Notes under the pieces: generated by a model
The model's database searches: none
What the model was told of the DNA's origin: nothing
Seen by the model: the letters and a program-made list of their open reading frames with translations, nothing else
Part shown: positions 25,091 through 34,445 of the stretch, piece after piece
How the letters are laid out: each line of letters starts with the position of its first letter
Position numbering within the stretch: the first letter of the stretch is position 1
Made by a program: the position numbers and the translations under genes
Origin: Bacteroidota bacterium
Lineage (GTDB): Bacteria; Bacteroidota; Bacteroidia; Sphingobacteriales; Sphingobacteriaceae
Reading direction: 5' to 3'
NCBI GenBank assembly: GCA_018828585.1
Contig: JAHJVW010000089.1
Coordinates: forward strand, 1 to 64,000
Length of the DNA stretch: 64,000 nt

Positions 25091-26173
25091 TTATAATTTT
25101 ACAGTATCACCTTCACTTAATCCGTTTAACCCGTAGATGATTACTTGATCACCCGCACTTATTCCACTTAAAATTTCTGCGTTTCCATTGTAAATATTTC
25201 CTACTTTAACCTCAACTTTTTTTGCTTTTCCGTTTACAACTAGCATCAAATAATCTCCTTTTTCTGATTTTTGAATAGCTTTAATTGGTACTGTAGTCGC
25301 TTTTGAATTTGTATAATCCACAATCTTTAAAATAGAAATCATATTAGGTCTTAAGTTACTTCTACTAGGAAGTTTCACCTCAACATTAAAACTTCTGCTC
25401 ATTTGATCAATGGTTTTAGAAGCGAATGAAATTTTTGTTTTGATAGAATCTTGAGCATCAGGCAACACTACTAAAACTTCATCTCCCTGATTAATTCTTC
25501 CAGCATAAGTTTCTGAGACCATGGCCTTAGCTTTTAAATCAGCTGAATTAACTACCCTGATTCCTGGAATGCCCGGTTGTACTGCTTGGCCAACTTTATA
25601 ATCTAACTGATCTACAGTACCAGAAATTGGTGCTTTAATTTTGTACATAGAGGCTTGTTGCTTTAATGCTGCCATTTGCTTTTCTAAACTCTCTTTCTGC
25701 GTTTTTGCATTTAGGAATTGAACTTCAGTGCCGATTTTTTGATCCCAAAGATTCTTTTGACGGCTATAAAGATTACTAGCCAAATCTAAATTAGCTTGTA
25801 ATTGTGCAATGTTTTGGCGCAATACTGCATCATCAATTTGTGCAAGTACTTGACCTTTAGAAACACGTTGTCCAATATTTACAAAAACATGAGTAATTAC
25901 TCCCATTGCTTGAGGACTTACCTGTACGCTTTGCTCGGCATCTACCTTCCCTTGTATTTCTATATAATTCTTAAATTCAGAAGACGTTACAGTATAAACG
26001 TTAACGTCCTTTGCTGTTACTTCCTTTTTATCTCCAATTTCGGCTTCGAGTTTTGCAATCTTAGTACTCAAATCTGCTTGATCCTTTTTAAGTTTAACTA
26101 ACTCAGCCTTTTTATCTTTACTTCCGCAAGCTGCTAAAAACAATACAACTGATACGATTAATATTTTTTTCAT
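25091..26173 (-). CDS. RND periplasmic adaptor lipoprotein (HlyD/AcrA-like)
   Basis: 360 residues. Lipobox LAAC puts the lipidated Cys at residue 16, so the protein is anchored on the periplasmic face. A helical hairpin (about 20-60 and 105-160) is flanked by the split biotinyl-lipoyl domain (GVITHVFVNIGQRVSKGQVLAQID and its second half with APISGTV), then beta-barrel and membrane-proximal domains. It links permease and TolC channel. Operon neighbours 27 bases upstream and 18 bases downstream. Confidence 0.93.
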   Translation of the reverse strand: MKKILIVSVVLFLAACGSKDKKAELVKLKKDQADLSTKIAKLEAEIGDKKEVTAKDVNVYTVTSSEFKNYIEIQGKVDAEQSVQVSPQAMGVITHVFVNIGQRVSKGQVLAQIDDAVLRQNIAQLQANLDLASNLYSRQKNLWDQKIGTEVQFLNAKTQKESLEKQMAALKQQASMYKIKAPISGTVDQLDYKVGQAVQPGIPGIRVVNSADLKAKAMVSETYAGRINQGDEVLVVLPDAQDSIKTKISFASKTIDQMSRSFNVEVKLPSRSNLRPNMISILKIVDYTNSKATTVPIKAIQKSEKGDYLMLVVNGKAKKVEVKVGNIYNGNAEILSGISAGDQVIIYGLNGLSEGDTVKL

Positions 26174-26200
26174 GATTTTATTATATGATAAGGTTTTCTA

Positions 26201-27544
26201 CTATTTAATAAGTCCGGTTGCTCGTTCTGTGTCTACTTTGCTAATCAAAGCATCATATAGAGCGTTTATATAGTTATTTTGTGATTCTTTTAAAGAAGTT
26301 TGCGCTTGTGTAACTTCTAATGATGACCCTACGCCTTGCTCATATTTAATTTTGGAAACTCGTAAAACTTCATTTGCTAAGTCCAAGTTACGCTGTTGAT
26401 TTTCTAAAGAAGTTAAGCTATTGGTATATTGAGTAATGCTATTTTTGATATCAAAATTGATGGAATTTTTAGCTTGAAATAAATCATTTTGAGATTTTCT
26501 AACTGTAAATTCTGCTTGTTTGATTTTATTTGAACGTTGAAACCCACTAAAAATAGGGACGTTAAGTTGTAAACCAATCAAAGTTGTTGGAAAGCTTCTT
26601 TTATATAAATCTGAGAATGAATTGTTTTGATATTGTAGAGATGTGCTACCGAAAGCGGATAAACTTGGTAGATATTCTGACTTGTATCGCTTTAAATCTA
26701 ATTCATTCAATTTAACCTGAGTTTCTGAAAGTGCGTATTCTATTCTTTTACGATAAGAAGTGGAATCCATCACTAAAGACATTTTATCTAATTTTACGTC
26801 GTTAATTGATCCACTTAAATTTAATTGATAATCCACAGGCATTCCCATCTGAAATTTAAGCATCGTATTGCCTAACTCTAATGATCTTAAGATATTCTGC
26901 TTTTCAGTAACCAAATTATTATAGATTACCGAAAGTCTATCTGCATCAATTTTTTCTGCAAAACCATTTTTGTATAAGGCATTGGTTTGTTTCAATTGAT
27001 CTTGTAGTTGCGCAATATTTGCATCTAAAAGTTCTATTTGTTTATCATTAACTAAAACCATATAAAAAGCTTTAGTAACAGCTACATTGGTTTCAATCTT
27101 AGAACGACTATAGGCTCTTTGAGATAATTCCTTATAAGTTTTTGAAGCTTGTAGACCTACAATGTAGCTTCCATTAAAAATCAATTGATTCACTGCAAGA
27201 CCTAAACTCGAGTTATATTTTACTCCAAATTGGACAGACTGATACTCCCCTGGTTTACCTCCAAAAAATTCAGCTGGAATTAAAGAAGTTGGTACTTTTA
27301 AAAAATCTTTCAAATCTGCAGAACCACTAATCTGTGGTAATCCAATTCCAATAGTTTCCTTCACTTTAGCATTAGCAATTTTTTGATCTAAAGTGGCATT
27401 TAATAAACTTGTTTGATGCTCGTAAGCATAATTTATACACTCTTCCAGATTAAAATTGTGAGTTTTAGCCGTATCTGTTTGAGCCATTAAACTTCCAAAT
27501 GTTAAACTTAAAAAAGCTGTGAAAAGCAATTTTGTAATTTTCAT
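26201..27544 (-). CDS. TolC-family outer-membrane efflux channel
   Basis: 447 residues with a signal peptide cut near LMAQ (22). Two repeats of long helices and short strands, the TolC fold, with the family's late motif (LRVSKIKYEQGVGSSLEVTQAQTSL). Three copies form the outer-membrane exit duct of the RND pump. It starts one base after the regulator's stop, so the four genes form one transcript. Confidence 0.93.
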   Translation of the reverse strand: MKITKLLFTAFLSLTFGSLMAQTDTAKTHNFNLEECINYAYEHQTSLLNATLDQKIANAKVKETIGIGLPQISGSADLKDFLKVPTSLIPAEFFGGKPGEYQSVQFGVKYNSSLGLAVNQLIFNGSYIVGLQASKTYKELSQRAYSRSKIETNVAVTKAFYMVLVNDKQIELLDANIAQLQDQLKQTNALYKNGFAEKIDADRLSVIYNNLVTEKQNILRSLELGNTMLKFQMGMPVDYQLNLSGSINDVKLDKMSLVMDSTSYRKRIEYALSETQVKLNELDLKRYKSEYLPSLSAFGSTSLQYQNNSFSDLYKRSFPTTLIGLQLNVPIFSGFQRSNKIKQAEFTVRKSQNDLFQAKNSINFDIKNSITQYTNSLTSLENQQRNLDLANEVLRVSKIKYEQGVGSSLEVTQAQTSLKESQNNYINALYDALISKVDTERATGLIK

Positions 27545-27545
27545 T

Positions 27546-28163
27546 TTATGATTTGATTAATTTTTTTGTATAATTATTTATTAAAACTTGGCCGCTCAAT
27601 GTGCTAATGCCATATAAAAAACTATTAGTCAATTCTTGTAAAACATCGTACATACTAAATTTTCCACTTCTTACTAAGTCAGATTGGAAAACCCAATTAA
27701 TTTGAGCCACCCTTGCATGTGCTAAAATTTCAGTATTGATATCAGCCCTAAAAAGATTTTCTTTTATCCCTCGTTCTAAACCTGCTTTCACAGTATTGTA
27801 AATATGAGTCTCATGAAAATCCATCATCATTTTATAAGCTTTGTTATGATATTTTTCCAAATCATAAAAAACAATTGGATTAATTCCTGATAGCATCTCT
27901 TTCACAAACTCCATCATCAAGAAAATCTCTTCTATAGCATTTTTAGAATTTCCTGTACACTCCTCCATTTGACATTCATCTTTTCTGAGCATCATAGAAA
28001 GGAGATTATAAACTAACTCATCCTTATCCTTAAAGTTGGCATATATGGTCTTTTTAGACATCCCTAAATGCTTAGCAATATCATCCATAGTCACACTCCG
28101 CATTCCAAACTTCATAAAAAGTTTCTCTGCCTCCACTAAGATATGTTCTTCCGTATTTTCCAT
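27546..28163 (-). CDS. TetR/AcrR-family repressor of the efflux operon
   Basis: 205 residues. The N-terminal helix-turn-helix (about 24-45, MDDIAKHLGMSKKTIYANF) is the TetR type, followed by an all-helical ligand/dimer domain. As the first gene of the efflux operon it most likely represses its own promoter, which carries a wide inverted repeat over the -33/-7 region (28190-28219). The inducer is unknown but may be a pump substrate. Confidence 0.9.
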   Translation of the reverse strand: MENTEEHILVEAEKLFMKFGMRSVTMDDIAKHLGMSKKTIYANFKDKDELVYNLLSMMLRKDECQMEECTGNSKNAIEEIFLMMEFVKEMLSGINPIVFYDLEKYHNKAYKMMMDFHETHIYNTVKAGLERGIKENLFRADINTEILAHARVAQINWVFQSDLVRSGKFSMYDVLQELTNSFLYGISTLSGQVLINNYTKKLIKS

Positions 28164-28181
28164 TATTTCCTAAATCGCATA

Positions 28182-28212
28182 CAAAACTATGGAAACTTTT
28201 ATCATTTCCAAA
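28182..28212 (-). promoter_or_regulatory. Promoter of the tetR-efflux operon
   Basis: On the minus strand TTTG (28212-28209), 19 bases, then TAGTTTTG (28189-28182): a full match to the Bacteroidota TTTG-N19-21-TAnnTTTG promoter. The -7 box ends 18 bases before the ATG at 28163. Confidence 0.7.
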
Positions 28213-28219
28213 GTTTCCA
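28190..28219. promoter_or_regulatory. Candidate TetR operator TGGAAACTTT-N10-AAAGTTTCCA
   Basis: A perfect 10+10 inverted repeat with 10-base spacer. It covers the -33 box and the whole spacer and abuts the -7 box of the operon promoter, the expected place for autorepression by the adjacent TetR-type protein. Confidence 0.65.
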
Positions 28220-28336
28220 AAATTAATTTTGTGTTAAATGATTATCATGATGATATTTTGACAAATGACTATAAATACAAAAGCAAATTCATTAAACTCA
28301 TCCATTTTTGTAATTTGCGCCTCAAATCAAAACAAC

Positions 28337-29680
28337 ATGAATTTTTCCTCTCTAAATGCCATTTCTCCAATAGACGGACGCTACCACCAACAAACGAAAA
28401 ATTTAGGTGCATACTTTTCTGAGGCGGCACTAATAACCTATAGGATTTTTGTTGAGGTTGAATATTTTATAGCACTTTGCGAATTACCGTTACCCGCTTT
28501 AAAAAACTTTAATAAAGATTATTACGAGGCTATTAGAAAGATTGTAAGTACCATTTCTGATGAAGATTTATTAGAAGTAAAAGAAATTGAAAAGACTACA
28601 AATCATGATGTAAAAGCAGTTGAATATTTCTTAAAAAATAAGTTTGATCAATTAGGTTTAGGTGCGTACAAAGAGTACATCCATTTTGGTTTAACTTCTC
28701 AAGACATTAATAATACTGCAATTCCTTATTCATTTAAATCAGGGATGATGTTAGTCTATTATCCTCAATTACAAGAATTAGTAAATGTTTTGGAAACGCT
28801 TGCCAAAGAATGGAGGCATATCCCCATGTTAGCACATACGCATGGTCAACCTGCATCTCCTACCAGATTAGGTAAAGAAATTATGGTTTTTGTAGAAAGG
28901 CTCGAGAATCAAATTGATCTTTTGAAAACAATCCCTTATGGAGCGAAGTTTGGTGGTGCAACAGGTAATTTTAATGCCCATCATGTTGCTTTTCCATTAG
29001 TAAATTGGAAAAATTTTGGAAATCATTTTGTTGATGATATTTTGAAATTAAAAAGAGCACAAAACACCACTCAAATCGATCACTATGATTATTTAGCCGC
29101 CCAATTTGATGGCTTAAAAAGGATTAATAATATCATTCTAGATTTAGACCGTGATTTTTGGACTTATATTTCTATGAACTACTTTAAACAAAGGATTAAA
29201 GAGGGAGAAGTAGGTTCTTCAGCTATGCCACATAAAGTTAATCCAATAGATTTTGAAAACTCTGAGGGAAATATCGGAATTGCAAATGCACTTTTCGAAC
29301 ATTTGGCAGCTAAGTTACCAGTTAGCAGGTTACAAAGAGACTTGACAGATTCAACCGTTTTAAGAAATATAGGCGTACCAGTTGCGCACACAGTGATTGC
29401 TATTAAATCTACCATTAAAGGATTAAATAAACTTTTATTGAATCAGAAAGAGATTCAGCAAGATTTAGAAGATAATTGGGCAGTAGTGGCAGAGGCTATT
29501 CAAACTGTATTAAGGCGAGAAAACTATCCTAATCCATACGAAGCTTTGAAAGCTTTAACCAGAACCAATCATAAAATAGATGGTAAATTGATAGCAGAAT
29601 TTGTTTCTAATCTAGACATTAGTGAAGAAATTAAAAAGGAACTTTTAAATATCACCCCACACAATTATACTGGAATCTAA
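28337..29680 (+). CDS. purB: Adenylosuccinate lyase
   Basis: 447 residues from the ATG at 28337 (MNFSSLNAISPIDGRY); an upstream ATG at 28265 would add 24 unrelated residues. The fumarase/aspartase signature GSSAMPHKVNPIDFEN carries the flexible catalytic loop, and TSQDINNTAIP and THGQPASPT hold further active-site residues. It performs two fumarate-releasing steps of purine synthesis. Monocistronic, divergent from the efflux operon. Confidence 0.95.
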   Translation: MNFSSLNAISPIDGRYHQQTKNLGAYFSEAALITYRIFVEVEYFIALCELPLPALKNFNKDYYEAIRKIVSTISDEDLLEVKEIEKTTNHDVKAVEYFLKNKFDQLGLGAYKEYIHFGLTSQDINNTAIPYSFKSGMMLVYYPQLQELVNVLETLAKEWRHIPMLAHTHGQPASPTRLGKEIMVFVERLENQIDLLKTIPYGAKFGGATGNFNAHHVAFPLVNWKNFGNHFVDDILKLKRAQNTTQIDHYDYLAAQFDGLKRINNIILDLDRDFWTYISMNYFKQRIKEGEVGSSAMPHKVNPIDFENSEGNIGIANALFEHLAAKLPVSRLQRDLTDSTVLRNIGVPVAHTVIAIKSTIKGLNKLLLNQKEIQQDLEDNWAVVAEAIQTVLRRENYPNPYEALKALTRTNHKIDGKLIAEFVSNLDISEEIKKELLNITPHNYTGI

Positions 29681-29763
29681 AAGTCATCGAGAGGTAAAAA
29701 CAAGAAGCTCATCCTTTCTTTCGATTTTAAGATGAGTACTTTTGATTAATAAATAAATTGATT

Positions 29764-30315
29764 ATGAATATCACAGTATATACAGAGTCTACTCCTAATC
29801 CAGCTACAATGAAATTCATTGTAAATAAGTTGTTGATTAATGGAAGTGTAGATTACGCTACAAAGAAAAGTGCTGAAAGCTCGAAATTCGCTACTGAACT
29901 TTATAAATTTAATTTTGTCACTGGTGTTTTTTTTGCAAGCAACTTTGTAACAGTGACTAAAACAGAAGATGCAGTTTGGTCTGACATTGAACCTATTTTA
30001 AAAGAATTTGTTAAAGGTGCAGTTGAATCAGATTATTCGGTACAAGAAAATACTTCAGATGAGGAAGTTAATTTTACAGGTACGGAAACTGAAATCAAAA
30101 TTCAACAGATCTTAAATGATTACGTAAGACCTGCTGTTGAACAAGATGGTGGTGCAATTAGTTATAAGTCGTTTGAAGATGGAATTGTAACAGTAGAGCT
30201 TAGAGGATCATGCAGTGGCTGCCCTTCATCAACTATTACATTAAAATCAGGTATTCAAAGCTTGTTACAAAGAATGATTCCTGAAGTAAAAGAAGTTGTT
30301 TCCGAAGCTTTGTAG
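29764..30315 (+). CDS. Nfu-type iron-sulfur scaffold/carrier protein
   Basis: 183 residues from ATG 29764; a TTG two codons earlier is rejected. Residues 1-90 are the Nfu N domain (YTESTPNPATMKFIVN), and residues about 105-180 the NifU C-terminal domain with CSGC, whose two cysteines hold a 4Fe-4S cluster at a dimer interface. It hands clusters to apo-proteins and complements the iscSUA genes 7 kb away. Monocistronic with a strong terminator after it. Confidence 0.92.
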   Translation: MNITVYTESTPNPATMKFIVNKLLINGSVDYATKKSAESSKFATELYKFNFVTGVFFASNFVTVTKTEDAVWSDIEPILKEFVKGAVESDYSVQENTSDEEVNFTGTETEIKIQQILNDYVRPAVEQDGGAISYKSFEDGIVTVELRGSCSGCPSSTITLKSGIQSLLQRMIPEVKEVVSEAL

Positions 30316-30340
30316 AAAAGAAGTCAATAAATAGCAAAAA

Positions 30341-30370
30341 TAAAAAAGCCTCAATGATGAGGCTTTTTTA
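30341..30370. terminator. Bidirectional terminator
   Basis: GCCTCA (30348-30353) and TGAGGC (30358-30363) form a perfect stem around ATGA with A and T runs on the two sides. It ends both the nfu-type gene and the converging XRE gene. Confidence 0.9.
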
Positions 30371-30372
30371 TT

Positions 30373-30714
30373 TTAAACGAAACTTTTAACGTTTCTGATT
30401 TCTTCGTAAAGTTCAATTACTTTTTTCTGTAAATCAATAACTTCAACTTCTCGTTCTTGCAACTTCTTTGTTGCTACTTCTAAATCCGAAGCATTTTTAA
30501 TTTCCTGCTCGGGATCATTATAAGTTAACAACTGTACAATAGTCATATCAAATAAAGCAGAGATTTGCTCTAATCTTGATAGATTGATATCTGTAATGCC
30601 TGTTTCTATTTTAGAGAAAGCAGGGATTGAGATATCTAGTTGCTTTGCAACATCTTCCTGACTCCAACCTTTCTGGTGTCTAAGGAGTCTAATTTTTTTT
30701 CCTAATAACTTCAT
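30373..30714 (-). CDS. XRE-family HTH regulator
   Basis: 113 residues. Residues 1-65 are a Cro/C1-type helix-turn-helix (GWSQEDVAKQLDISIPAFSKIE). Residues about 75-110 form a predicted coiled coil (VATKKLQEREVEVIDLQKKVIELYEEI), which suggests dimerisation. Single gene with its own promoter region, which contains two phased TTAATCTAA repeats. Targets unknown. Confidence 0.85.
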   Translation of the reverse strand: MKLLGKKIRLLRHQKGWSQEDVAKQLDISIPAFSKIETGITDINLSRLEQISALFDMTIVQLLTYNDPEQEIKNASDLEVATKKLQEREVEVIDLQKKVIELYEEIRNVKSFV

Positions 30715-30752
30715 TTTTCAACCTTTACTAAATTTCCAAAACCAATTAAACT

Positions 30753-30772
30753 TTAATCTAAAGTTAATCTAA
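30753..30772. promoter_or_regulatory. Two TTAATCTAA direct repeats, 11-base period
   Basis: TTAATCTAA at 30753-30761 and again at 30764-30772. They lie between a minus-strand TAATTTTG box (30782-30775) and the XRE start, so a bound protein would sit just downstream of the likely transcription start. Confidence 0.4.
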
Positions 30773-30792
30773 GACAAAATTATAGAAAAATA

Positions 30793-32157
30793 TTATTTTG
30801 AAAGTAACAATTGTGTAAATTCAACTAAATTAATACCTCCAAAATTTCCAGAACTCATCATTAACAGATTAATATTATCAAATTGAAACGTTTGCAAATA
30901 ACTTTTTATTTTTTCGGGATGATTAAAAAATTTTAAATCTTTCCTTTTAAACGCTTCTATGACTTTTCTTTCCGAAAAAGGCTTCATCTTCTTTTGAAGA
31001 AAAGTCTTCTCATCTATAAATATTATAGCAAAATCTGCGCCATTCATTGTATGGGCATACTCTAGTAAAAATTCCTCATTTAAACTGCTAAACGTATGTA
31101 ATTCTATACAAGCAATTAATTTTCGATCAGGAAACTGTTCTTTAACTGCATCAATTGTCGCCTTTAGTTTGGATGGAGAATGGGCAAAATCTTTAAAAAA
31201 AGTAGCAGACTTGCTTTCACCTAATTTCTCTAAACGTCTTGCGGCCCCTTTAAAACTTTTAATAGCTCCATAAAAATCAATAGAAGAAATTTCTAAATCC
31301 TCACAAACCAAACGAGCGGCATTTAAATTCATTAAATTATGTTTTCCAAAAATATTGAGCTCGAAACTACCAAATGAGGTCATCAATTGTGTTTTACCAT
31401 CGCTTATTTCAAAATCTGGAATACCATAAGGTAGTAGTTCAATATTTGATTTAATTTGATGGGCATCAACTAATGTTTTTAAAACTTCATCTTCTTGGCA
31501 ATAAATTAATTTTCCATCAGCTTGAATGGTATCAATAAACAAATTAAATTGTTTCTGATAAAGCTCGAAAGTTGGAAAAACGTTGATGTGATCCCAAGCA
31601 ATGCCACTTATCACTGCTGTATTAGCTTTGTATAAATGAAATTTAGGACGTTTATCAATTGGTGAAGCTAAATACTCATCTCCTTCAATAACAATTACTG
31701 GTGCATCAGAAATTCGAACCATGTTATCAAATCCTTCAATTTGAGCACCTACCAAATAATCAAAATCCCTTTTATAAAAGTTAAGCACATGTAATATCAT
31801 TGACGTAATAGTTGTTTTTCCATGACTTCCGCCGATGACTACACGCTTTTTATTCTTTGACTGCTCATAAATATATTCTGGATAAGAATAAATTGGAATT
31901 TTTAATTCTTGAGCTTTTGTGAGTTCAGGATTATCTATTCGGGCATGCATTCCTAAAATTATTGCATCAATTTCACTGGTGATATTCTCAGGATTCCATC
32001 CCTCTTCTTCTGGTAAAATTTGATAATTTCTTAATCTGGTTTTAGAAGGTTCGTAAATTACATCATCAGAACCTGTAACGTTAAAACCTTTAAGATGCAA
32101 GGCGATTGCTAAGTTGTGCATAGCAGCACCACCAATAGCGATAAAATGAACTCTCAA
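30793..32157 (-). CDS. mpl: UDP-N-acetylmuramate:peptide ligase (Mpl-type Mur ligase)
   Basis: 454 residues. Starts with the Rossmann-type HFIAIGGAAMHNLAIAL of MurC/Mpl; ATP loop GGSHGKTT near residue 113; central HINVFPTFELYQKQF and C-terminal ligase domain (FKDFAHSPSKLKATI). The opening IAIGGAAM rather than MurC's IGIGGxGM favours Mpl, which reattaches recycled murein tripeptide to UDP-MurNAc. Last gene of the five-gene operon that starts at 35618. Confidence 0.88.
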   Translation of the reverse strand: MRVHFIAIGGAAMHNLAIALHLKGFNVTGSDDVIYEPSKTRLRNYQILPEEEGWNPENITSEIDAIILGMHARIDNPELTKAQELKIPIYSYPEYIYEQSKNKKRVVIGGSHGKTTITSMILHVLNFYKRDFDYLVGAQIEGFDNMVRISDAPVIVIEGDEYLASPIDKRPKFHLYKANTAVISGIAWDHINVFPTFELYQKQFNLFIDTIQADGKLIYCQEDEVLKTLVDAHQIKSNIELLPYGIPDFEISDGKTQLMTSFGSFELNIFGKHNLMNLNAARLVCEDLEISSIDFYGAIKSFKGAARRLEKLGESKSATFFKDFAHSPSKLKATIDAVKEQFPDRKLIACIELHTFSSLNEEFLLEYAHTMNGADFAIIFIDEKTFLQKKMKPFSERKVIEAFKRKDLKFFNHPEKIKSYLQTFQFDNINLLMMSSGNFGGINLVEFTQLLLSK

Positions 32158-32161
32158 ATTT

Positions 32162-32833
32162 TTAATTTATTTTTACTATTTCTTGCCAAATCAAATCAGC
32201 AATAGCTTTCATTCCTTTATTTCCAGGATGAGATCCTACAGCGGGATTATTAAATAATCCCCATGCAGTAAACTCTTCTTTATCCAAATGACTTAGGGAA
32301 ACATATGACGCTCCTTCAGAATTTGCGCTTTTCTTTATGATGTCCTCAACTTCAGGACTTCTCCAAAAATTAGAAACACAAATTACTTTTAATGATGGAT
32401 TATTATTTTGAAAATATTTAATCAAATCCTTATAATGAGCGGAAAAATCATTAATCTCGATTTTATTAACATTTACATTCTCACCAATTCTAAGTATCAG
32501 AAGATTTGGTTTAAACTGTTTCAAAGAATCAATATTATTCAAACTATATTTTTCATACTCATTCTCGAACTGAGAGAAATTAATATATTTTAAATTTACT
32601 TCTGGGTTTTCAATCTTAAATTTTCTAGTTAAAATATGTACATAATCACTATCTTGTACACTAGCCGCCATTCCCCAATTATTTTTCCAACCAAGACTTT
32701 CATCGGCTTTATGAAATGTAATACTATTCCCCAAAATTAAAACTCTATTAAAAGTCATCTTTGAAGGTTCTTTGGCTTTCTTACAAGAGGTAATTATAAC
32801 AAACAGAAAAAATATAAAATACAGACTCTTCAT
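32162..32833 (-). CDS. SGNH/GDSL-family lipoprotein hydrolase
   Basis: 223 residues. Signal peptide with lipobox TSC, lipidated Cys at 17. LILGNSITFH (about 32-41) is the SGNH block I with the nucleophile Ser in GNSI; RIGENVN resembles block III; the GSHPGNKGM region near residue 205 supplies the late histidine. An envelope-bound esterase or acetyl hydrolase; substrate unknown. Its first base overlaps the last of prmA, so the two are translationally coupled. Confidence 0.82.
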   Translation of the reverse strand: MKSLYFIFFLFVIITSCKKAKEPSKMTFNRVLILGNSITFHKADESLGWKNNWGMAASVQDSDYVHILTRKFKIENPEVNLKYINFSQFENEYEKYSLNNIDSLKQFKPNLLILRIGENVNVNKIEINDFSAHYKDLIKYFQNNNPSLKVICVSNFWRSPEVEDIIKKSANSEGASYVSLSHLDKEEFTAWGLFNNPAVGSHPGNKGMKAIADLIWQEIVKIN

Positions 32834-33669
32834 TATTTCACAAATTTAGCAGCAACCCAATTATCTTTTTTCTTATGATTGATATATTTTAAGCCATATT
32901 TTCGAGCTTCTTCATTCATAATTTCTAAGTCAGGATCTTCATAAAAACCACTAAAGAAAATCAAACCATCAGTCTTTAATACTTTAGCATAACTTTCCAT
33001 TTGATCTATCAGAATATTACGGTTGATATTTGCTAGAATAACATCATATTGATCATTAGGGATAGCTTCTTTTGAACCACAAAGTGCTTTAATATTTTTG
33101 ATATGATTCAGTTGTGAATTCTCTATTGTACTATCAAAACAAACCTCATCATGATCAATCGCAACTAAATCCTTTGCCCCTAATTTACTAGCTAAAATAG
33201 CCAAGATTCCTGTCCCGCAACCCATATCCAAAATCTTCTTATCAGTTACATCAGTTTCTAAAAGATATTCCATTATCATAGCCGTAGTTTGGTGATGACC
33301 CGTTCCGAAAGCCATTTTTGGATCAATGACAATTTCGTATTTAAAGGTTGGTTTTTCCGGATGAAAATTTGCCCTTACGTATACCTGATCTTTAATCTCT
33401 ATAGGCGAAAAGTTACTTTCCCATACCTCGTTCCAATTTTTTTGTGGAATGAGATTGACTTCATAGGAAAAGCTAAAAAAGCTACGATATTCACTCAATT
33501 TAGCATCTAATTCCTCTTGATTGAATTTAACCGATGCTATGTAAGCCTTAAAACCAAAATCAGTTTCTTCAAAAGTATCGAAACCAATTTCACCCAGAGT
33601 GCTGATTAGTAAATCCTGATGAAAATCTTCCTCAGTGATAAGAGTAAAAACTAGCTCAATGTAATTCAT
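32833..33669 (-). CDS. prmA: Ribosomal protein L11 methyltransferase
   Basis: 278 residues. N-terminal substrate domain (1-105) then SAM domain with LDMGCGTGILAILASKLGA (about 148-166) and the NINRN motif (about 215-219) in place of the DPPY-type loop, as in PrmA. It trimethylates L11. Located between tpiA (3 bases) and the SGNH gene (1-base overlap). Confidence 0.92.
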   Translation of the reverse strand: MNYIELVFTLITEEDFHQDLLISTLGEIGFDTFEETDFGFKAYIASVKFNQEELDAKLSEYRSFFSFSYEVNLIPQKNWNEVWESNFSPIEIKDQVYVRANFHPEKPTFKYEIVIDPKMAFGTGHHQTTAMIMEYLLETDVTDKKILDMGCGTGILAILASKLGAKDLVAIDHDEVCFDSTIENSQLNHIKNIKALCGSKEAIPNDQYDVILANINRNILIDQMESYAKVLKTDGLIFFSGFYEDPDLEIMNEEARKYGLKYINHKKKDNWVAAKFVK

Positions 33670-33672
33670 AAA

Positions 33673-34440
33673 TTAGGAATTAAACACTTTAGCGATGTCT
33701 ACAAAATCTCTTGATTTTAAAGATGCTCCACCAATTAAACCGCCATCAATATCTGGCTGACTAAATAATTCATCTGCATTTTTTGGATTACAACTTCCAC
33801 CGTATAAAATAGTTGTATCATCAGCCACAGCTTGGCTATATTTAATTGCAATTTCTTTTCTTATAAAAGCATGGATTTCTTGTGCCTGATCAGAAGATGC
33901 AGTAACACCGGTACCAATAGCCCAAACTGGCTCATAAGCAATCACCAATTTAGAGAATTCAGCAGCTGATAAGTGGAATGTGCCTTCAACTAGTTGAGAT
34001 TTAACTATATTAAAATATTGACCACTTTCTCTTTCTGTTAAAGTCTCACCAATACAAAAAATTGGTTTCAATCCATGTTTTAAAGTAATGTCGGTTTTCT
34101 TAGCCAAAAGTTCATTTGTTTCACCAAAATACTGTCTTCTTTCCGAATGGCCTAAAATTACGTATTCAACATCTAATGATTTTAGCATGGATGCAGAAAT
34201 CTCACCTGTATAAGCTCCAGATTCTTCCTGATGAACATTTTGTGCTCCTACACTCACTTGCGAATGACCTTTTCCCAAAGCAGTTAAACTATGCAAATGA
34301 ACAAAAGGTGCACATACAACCACTTGCTGATTACCCATCACCTCGTCTTTTACCATATTGAGTACTTCAGAAAACAAGCTCATTCCCTCAGTATAATTTT
34401 TGTTCATTTTCCAGTTTCCTGCTACAATCTTCTTTCTCAT
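33673..34440 (-). CDS. tpiA: Triose-phosphate isomerase
   Basis: 255 residues. GNWKMNK holds Asn11 and Lys13; ILGHSERR has the catalytic His; AYEPVWAIGTG has the catalytic Glu and starts the flexible loop; the ending YGGSCNPKNADELF and GGLIGGASL bind phosphate. Interconverts glyceraldehyde-3-phosphate and dihydroxyacetone phosphate in glycolysis. Five bases after the GlmU-like gene and three before prmA. Confidence 0.96.
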   Translation of the reverse strand: MRKKIVAGNWKMNKNYTEGMSLFSEVLNMVKDEVMGNQQVVVCAPFVHLHSLTALGKGHSQVSVGAQNVHQEESGAYTGEISASMLKSLDVEYVILGHSERRQYFGETNELLAKKTDITLKHGLKPIFCIGETLTERESGQYFNIVKSQLVEGTFHLSAAEFSKLVIAYEPVWAIGTGVTASSDQAQEIHAFIRKEIAIKYSQAVADDTTILYGGSCNPKNADELFSQPDIDGGLIGGASLKSRDFVDIAKVFNS

Positions 34441-34445
34441 AATTT

